Shown here: positions 5,273 through 8,187 of the stretch, piece by piece
Layout of the letters: each line of letters starts with the position of its first letter
Position numbering within the stretch: position 1 is the stretch's first letter
Assembly: GCA_902462325.1 (NCBI GenBank)
Contig: CABQBF010000120.1
Coordinates: 1 to 8,187 of the forward strand
Origin: an uncultured Peptococcaceae bacterium
GTDB taxonomy: Bacteria > Bacillota > Peptococcia > Peptococcales > Peptococcaceae
Length of the DNA: 8,187 bases
Direction: 5' to 3'
Program-made: the position numbers and the translations under genes
The notes under the pieces: generated by a model
Database searches by the model: none
Seen by the model: only the letters and a program-made list of their open reading frames with translations
What the model was told of the DNA's origin: nothing

Positions 5273-6315
5273 ACATCGTCCCCCCATAAGGTTTCGGCCA
5301 CCGCCGACGACGGTTGCAGCGGAATGCCTAAATGCTCATAGGCCAGCGCCGTGCAAACACGGCCCCGCGGCGTGCGGCTCAAAAATCCCTTTTGCAGCAA
5401 ATAAGGCTCGCACACATCTTCAATGGTGCCGCTGTCCTCGTTGATGGTAGCCGCCAAGGTTTCCAGCCCTACCGGCCCGCCGTTAAAATTGCGAATAATG
5501 GTCTTTAACACGCGATGGTCGATTTTATCCAGCCCTTCGGCATCAATTTCCAACTGATTGAGCGCCAAATCGGCAATTTTTTTCGTAATCAGGCCATCGC
5601 CCTTCACCTGGGCAAAGTCCCGCACACGGCGCAGCAAGCGATTGGCCACCCGCGGCGTTCCCCGGGAACGGCGGGCAATCTCCAAAGCGCCGGCTTCTTC
5701 AATGGGCATGGCCAGGATGTCGGCGCTGCGGGTTACAATTTGCTGCAATTCCTCTACCGTATAAAATTCCAAGCGCTCGATAACGCCAAAGCGATCTCGC
5801 AGCGGGCCGGTCAGCATGCCTGCCTTGGTGGTGGCGCCAATCAGCGTAAAAGGCGGCAAATCGATGCGCAGAGAGCGGGCGCTGGGCCCTTTGCCAATCA
5901 TAATATCCAGGGCAAAGTCTTCAATGGCCGGATACAGCACTTCCTCCACAGTACGGTTAATGCGGTGAATTTCATCAATGAACAGCACATCATGGGGCTC
6001 CAGATTGGTCAAAATAGCGGCCAAATCACCGGCCCGTTCAATGGCCGGCCCCGACGTAATCTTAATTTGCACATTCAATTCGTTGGCAATGATATTGGCC
6101 AACGTGGTTTTCCCCAAACCGGGCGGCCCGTACAGCAGCACATGGTCCAACGCTTCGCCGCGGGCTTTGGCCGCTTCCACATAAATGGTCAGATTTTCTT
6201 TTACCTTGCTCTGCCCAATGTAATCCTCCAGCCGTTTGGGCCGTACCTTGTTGCCCTCTGCATTGTCGTCCAACATGGCATGGGGCGTAATCAGGCGTTC
6301 ATCTTCAAAATCCAT
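5269..6315 (-). CDS. ruvB: Holliday junction branch migration ATPase RuvB
   Basis: RuvB is the hexameric AAA+ motor that, with RuvA, drives branch migration of Holliday junctions in recombination repair. The 348 residues match the usual family length of about 335-350. Visible motifs are Walker A GPPGLGKT (63-70), Walker B LFIDE (111-115), sensor 1 GATTKAG (160-166), the arginine finger in LRDRFG (R173), sensor 2 in GTPRVANRLLRR (219-230), and the C-terminal winged helix with GGPVGLETLAA and EPYLLQ-GF--RTPRGR. The ATG at 6315 has a perfect AGGAGG five bases upstream, and this site overlaps the ruvA stop codon. The ruvA-ruvB gap is only nine bases. The end overlaps the DUF2905 start by four bases. 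No residue appears to be missing. Confidence 0.99.
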   Translation of the reverse strand: MDFEDERLITPHAMLDDNAEGNKVRPKRLEDYIGQSKVKENLTIYVEAAKARGEALDHVLLYGPPGLGKTTLANIIANELNVQIKITSGPAIERAGDLAAILTNLEPHDVLFIDEIHRINRTVEEVLYPAIEDFALDIMIGKGPSARSLRIDLPPFTLIGATTKAGMLTGPLRDRFGVIERLEFYTVEELQQIVTRSADILAMPIEEAGALEIARRSRGTPRVANRLLRRVRDFAQVKGDGLITKKIADLALNQLEIDAEGLDKIDHRVLKTIIRNFNGGPVGLETLAATINEDSGTIEDVCEPYLLQKGFLSRTPRGRVCTALAYEHLGIPLQPSSAVAETLWGDDV

Positions 6316-6324
6316 AGCAGCCTC

Positions 6325-6933
6325 CTAAATCCGCGCCAGCAGTTGCAGCGCTTTTTTGATGATGGTCTGTTCATCCTGCCCCTGCAGTTTTTTCAGTTCG
6401 GGATAAATCTTGCGAATTTCACTTTCATGATAGCCCAAAGAAAGCAATACCTCGGAAATATCATCTTTCAATAACGGCGCCGTTGTTACCTCCGGCAGCT
6501 CTATACCGGCGGCGGCAAATTCTTCTAACGCAGACTCCGGCAATTTATCTTTTAATTCCAGCACCAACCGCTGCGCCGTTTTTTTGCCAATGCCAGGCAC
6601 TTTGGTTAAAAATTCCACGTTTTCACCGGCAATGGCCTGATACAGACCGGACAGCGTACTCTGCCCAATCATGGCCAGCGCCCCTTTCGGCCCAATACCG
6701 GACACATTAAGCAGCGTCATAAAAAACTCCCGCTCCGCCCAGCTTTCAAACCCGAACAACTGCACAGCGTCCTCCCGCTGCTGATAATAGATATAAAATT
6801 CACAGGGCTGCTGCTGGGCATAACGCAGCAGGCGGCTGGACGGCACCTGCACCTCATAGCCTACCGCGCCGCATAACACCATGACACTGCTTGCCGTTTT
6901 ATGCATGACAGTTCCCTTCAAATAACTAATCAT
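6325..6933 (-). CDS. ruvA: Holliday junction DNA-binding protein RuvA
   Basis: RuvA tetramers hold the four-way junction in a square-planar form and load RuvB rings onto opposite arms. The 202-residue length is typical. Domain I (about 1-62) is the OB-fold and includes the acidic pin, R53-E54-D55. Domain II has two helix-hairpin-helix motifs, VSGIGPKGAL (77-86) and VPGIGKKTAQRL (112-123). A flexible linker (about 132-152) leads to domain III (about 154-202), which contacts RuvB. The ATG at 6933 overlaps the ruvC stop as ATGA, and GAGGAG lies nine bases upstream, so translation is likely coupled to ruvC. Confidence 0.98.
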   Translation of the reverse strand: MISYLKGTVMHKTASSVMVLCGAVGYEVQVPSSRLLRYAQQQPCEFYIYYQQREDAVQLFGFESWAEREFFMTLLNVSGIGPKGALAMIGQSTLSGLYQAIAGENVEFLTKVPGIGKKTAQRLVLELKDKLPESALEEFAAAGIELPEVTTAPLLKDDISEVLLSLGYHESEIRKIYPELKKLQGQDEQTIIKKALQLLARI

Positions 6934-7430
6934 CGCGTTCTACTCCTCATTTTCGTCTGATAATAATGGGTATGGCAAATGGCAATGGCCAGCGCGTCTG
7001 CCGCGTCGTCTGGCTTGGGCACTTCCCGCAGGCCCAAAAAGGTTTTGACCATAAACTGCACCTGTTTTTTCTCAGCCCGGCCATTGCCCACCAACGCCTG
7101 CTTGACCTCCAGCGGCGTATATTCGCTGACAGCCAGTCCCTTTTGCGCACAGGACAGCAGCAATACCCCTCTGGCCTGCCCCACTGTGATACCGGTCGTT
7201 ATATTTTTATTAAAGAATAATTCTTCAATGGCCACCTGCTCCGGCTGCCATTTCTCGATAATCTGGTTCATCTGCTCGTAAATCATCACCAGCCGCTGCT
7301 CCATCGGAACACCGGGCGGCGTACTGATAATCCCGTAATCCACCGGCTTAATCGAATTGCCCACCACCCGGATAATGCCAAAGCCGGTGGTAGCCGTACC
7401 GGGGTCGATACCCAATATAATCATAGCCAT
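6930..7430 (-). CDS. ruvC: Holliday junction resolvase RuvC
   Basis: RuvC is a dimeric endonuclease that cuts Holliday junctions symmetrically after RuvAB migration. The 166 residues fit the family. The four acidic catalytic residues are present: D9 in GIDPGTATTG, E69 in AIEELFFNKN, and D142 and D145 in KPDDAADALA. The start is uncertain by two codons. The ATG at 7430 has AAGGAG four bases upstream, which is slightly close; the ATG at 7424 gives the more familiar beginning MIILGIDPG but at a spacing of ten. It is the first gene of the operon, with an extended -10 promoter at 7516-7524. Confidence 0.98.
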   Translation of the reverse strand: MAMIILGIDPGTATTGFGIIRVVGNSIKPVDYGIISTPPGVPMEQRLVMIYEQMNQIIEKWQPEQVAIEELFFNKNITTGITVGQARGVLLLSCAQKGLAVSEYTPLEVKQALVGNGRAEKKQVQFMVKTFLGLREVPKPDDAADALAIAICHTHYYQTKMRSRTR

Positions 7431-7515
7431 GCTGCTCCTTCTCTATCTCACACACACCGCCAGCGACACCAAGATTTTACCTGCGCTGTTGCAAAAGAAA
7501 GAATGTTTGTTTTCT

Positions 7516-7524
7516 ATTATAGCA
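7516..7524 (-). promoter_or_regulatory. extended -10 promoter of the ruv operon
   Basis: On the minus strand the sequence TGCTATAAT (7516-7524) is a perfect extended -10 element. The -35 region, 17 bases further upstream, is weak (CTTTCT), which is common with extended -10 promoters. The leader would be about 75-80 bases. No clear LexA box of the GAAC-N4-GTTC type is visible next to it. Confidence 0.75.
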
Positions 7525-7597
7525 TAAAACAGCCAGAAAGAAAGCAGAATTATCATTTGATTTTTGCTGCCGTTTTATAGCGCTGCTGCGATGGGGG

Positions 7598-7661
7598 AAC
7601 GATTTGTTATACCGTTAGCTTTGTACCATGCTTTGCTTTATCAGGAGTCGGTGAATCGCCG
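7598..7661. repeat. dispersed intergenic repeat, copy B
   Basis: This copy aligns without gaps to 4835-4898 at 56 of 64 positions and is in the same orientation. AACGATTTGTTATACC and GGAGTCGGTGAATCGCCG are identical in both. A much weaker echo of the head may follow (GACGAATTGTTAT, 7685-7697). GAATCGCC (7653-7660) is also inverted at 7738-7745 as GGCGATTC, so the copy may sit in a larger folded unit. Confidence 0.85.
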
Positions 7662-7796
7662 AGTTGTCTTTTACGATGTTGTGTGACGAATTGTTATGCA
7701 GCGGTTTATCATAAGCGTTAGTCATAGCAGATTGGGAGGCGATTCGTCCCTTCATCGTTTTTCTATAATGAGCTGGTTCGGACAGGTGTCCGCAGT

Positions 7797-7827
7797 TTGG
7801 AGCAAACATGTTCTGCTCCAATTTTTT
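7797..7827 (+). terminator. hairpin with T-run on the plus strand, no gene seen upstream
   Basis: TTGGAGCA (7797-7804) and TGCTCCAA (7814-7821) form a perfect 8-bp stem with a 9-base loop, followed by six T residues (7822-7827) and more T further on. The form is that of a rho-independent terminator for plus-strand transcription. The preceding DNA has no plus-strand gene I can support. A TATAAT at 7764-7769 with a poor -35 could start a very short RNA. Confidence 0.6.
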
Positions 7828-8026
7828 GTCTTTTTCAGTGTTTTCTGTATTGGTAGCTCTAATAGGGGGGCGGACAATACAGCCAAAATGCCAGTTTTCT
7901 TCTCAACCAATAGGGATACCGTAATTTCACTTTACCCTGCCCGTTTTTGTCAATCTTCGGACTATTTTTACCTACTTAGTAACGCGCAAAGTGTCTCCTT
8001 CAATACATCTATACACCCAAAAACAC

Positions 8027-8058
8027 AAAAAACAGAGACCCTTGGATGAGAGTCTCTG
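8027..8058 (-). terminator. hairpin with T-run on the minus strand, no gene seen upstream
   Basis: CAGAGAC (8033-8039) and GTCTCTG (8052-8058) form a perfect 7-bp stem, extended by two pairs past one mismatch, with a 6-base loop. On the minus strand it is followed by six T residues (8027-8032). All three minus-strand frames entering from the right edge hit stops within about 13 codons, so no protein gene leads into it here. Confidence 0.65.
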
Positions 8059-8125
8059 CCTATTTAATATTTATTAGGCAATCGTAATAGGAAATGCAGG
8101 GTAGAAATATGTCGAACGAATTTTC

Positions 8126-8154
8126 TTGCAGTTTACAAAAAATTCCGTTATAAT
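8126..8154 (+). promoter_or_regulatory. plus-strand sigma-A promoter reading out of the window
   Basis: TTGCAG (-35, 8126-8131), a 17-base spacer and a perfect TATAAT (-10, 8149-8154) make a strong promoter. Transcription would start near 8161 and leave the window within about 27 bases. The gene it serves lies beyond the right edge and is transcribed divergently from the ruv operon. Confidence 0.8.
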
Positions 8155-8187
8155 GAAGTCAGGATTTTATTTCTCGCCAAGCCTAGG

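Larger units (their letters stand above)
7525..8187. other. gene-poor intergenic region upstream of the ruv operon
   Basis: No convincing protein gene is seen on either strand. Contents are copy B of the dispersed repeat (7598-7661), a palindrome CGGACA-GG-TGTCCG (7779-7792), a plus-strand hairpin with T-run (7797-7827), an inverted repeat CTGTATTG-N22-CAATACAG (7845-7882), a minus-strand hairpin with T-run (8027-8058), an AT-rich near-palindrome GCCTA...TAGGC (8058-8079), and a plus-strand promoter (8126-8154). The frames crossing it lack ribosome-binding sites and family resemblance. Confidence 0.65.

Noticed and set aside
5515..6474. A 319-residue open frame on the plus strand opposite ruvB
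   Set aside because: It is an antisense shadow of ruvB and ruvA. Its composition follows the complementary codons, it has no ribosome-binding site or family resemblance, and ruvB is certain.
7441..7530. SOS (LexA) box controlling the ruv operon
   Set aside because: RuvAB is SOS-induced in some bacteria, but I find no GAAC-N4-GTTC or similar palindrome near the promoter, only a loose AACAAACATTC.
7696..8049. A 117-residue open frame on the plus strand
   Set aside because: It lacks a ribosome-binding site, runs through the terminator-like hairpin at 7797-7827, ends inside the hairpin at 8033-8058 and matches no family I know.

Overview
The window looks like chromosome from a Bacillota (Firmicutes) bacterium, most likely a Negativicutes or Clostridia lineage. 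This is an inference from three things: a DHH-type (family II) pyrophosphatase, a ruvC-ruvA-ruvB-DUF2905 operon, and an SH3b/AMIN/Amidase_3 wall hydrolase carrying copper-amine-oxidase-N-like repeats. All promoters recognised are of the ordinary sigma-70/sigma-A type. Every confident gene lies on the minus strand, so the window reads right to left.

Layout from the left. Positions 1-48 hold the 5' part of a tRNA-Gln (anticodon CTG), cut by the window edge, with its own promoter at 67-95. Next come ppaC (manganese-dependent inorganic pyrophosphatase, 134-1054), a small XRE-family repressor-like gene (1210-1530) with candidate operator repeats upstream, and a strong rho-independent terminator (1792-1842). 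That terminator ends a 758-residue secreted N-acetylmuramoyl-L-alanine amidase (1856-4132) with two CuAO-N-like modules, three SH3b domains, an AMIN-like domain and a C-terminal Amidase_3 domain. Its second zinc ligand appears to be Asp instead of Glu.

From about 4230 to 4970 there is no credible gene. This stretch is packed with repeats: a 20-bp tandem duplication, a long inverted repeat with perfect 23-bp arms, an 11-bp tandem duplication, a degenerate direct repeat pair, and one copy (A) of a dispersed repeat.

Positions 5054-7430 are a compact operon transcribed as ruvC, ruvA, ruvB and a small DUF2905-type membrane protein. It has two ATGA stop/start overlaps, an extended -10 promoter upstream (7516-7524) and a terminator downstream (4971-5009). 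RuvA and RuvB form the Holliday-junction branch-migration motor and RuvC is the resolvase. The job of the DUF2905 protein is unknown.

From about 7525 to the right end there is again no credible gene. This stretch holds copy B of the dispersed repeat (same orientation as copy A, so the two bracket the ruv operon), two hairpin-plus-T-run structures with no gene to serve (7797-7827 on plus, 8027-8058 on minus), and a strong plus-strand promoter (8126-8154) that fires out of the window.

The genes themselves are ordinary housekeeping and cell-wall functions. I see no defence island, CRISPR, prophage or biosynthetic cluster. The unusual content is the repeat-rich intergenic DNA, the orphan terminators and the Glu-to-Asp change in the amidase.
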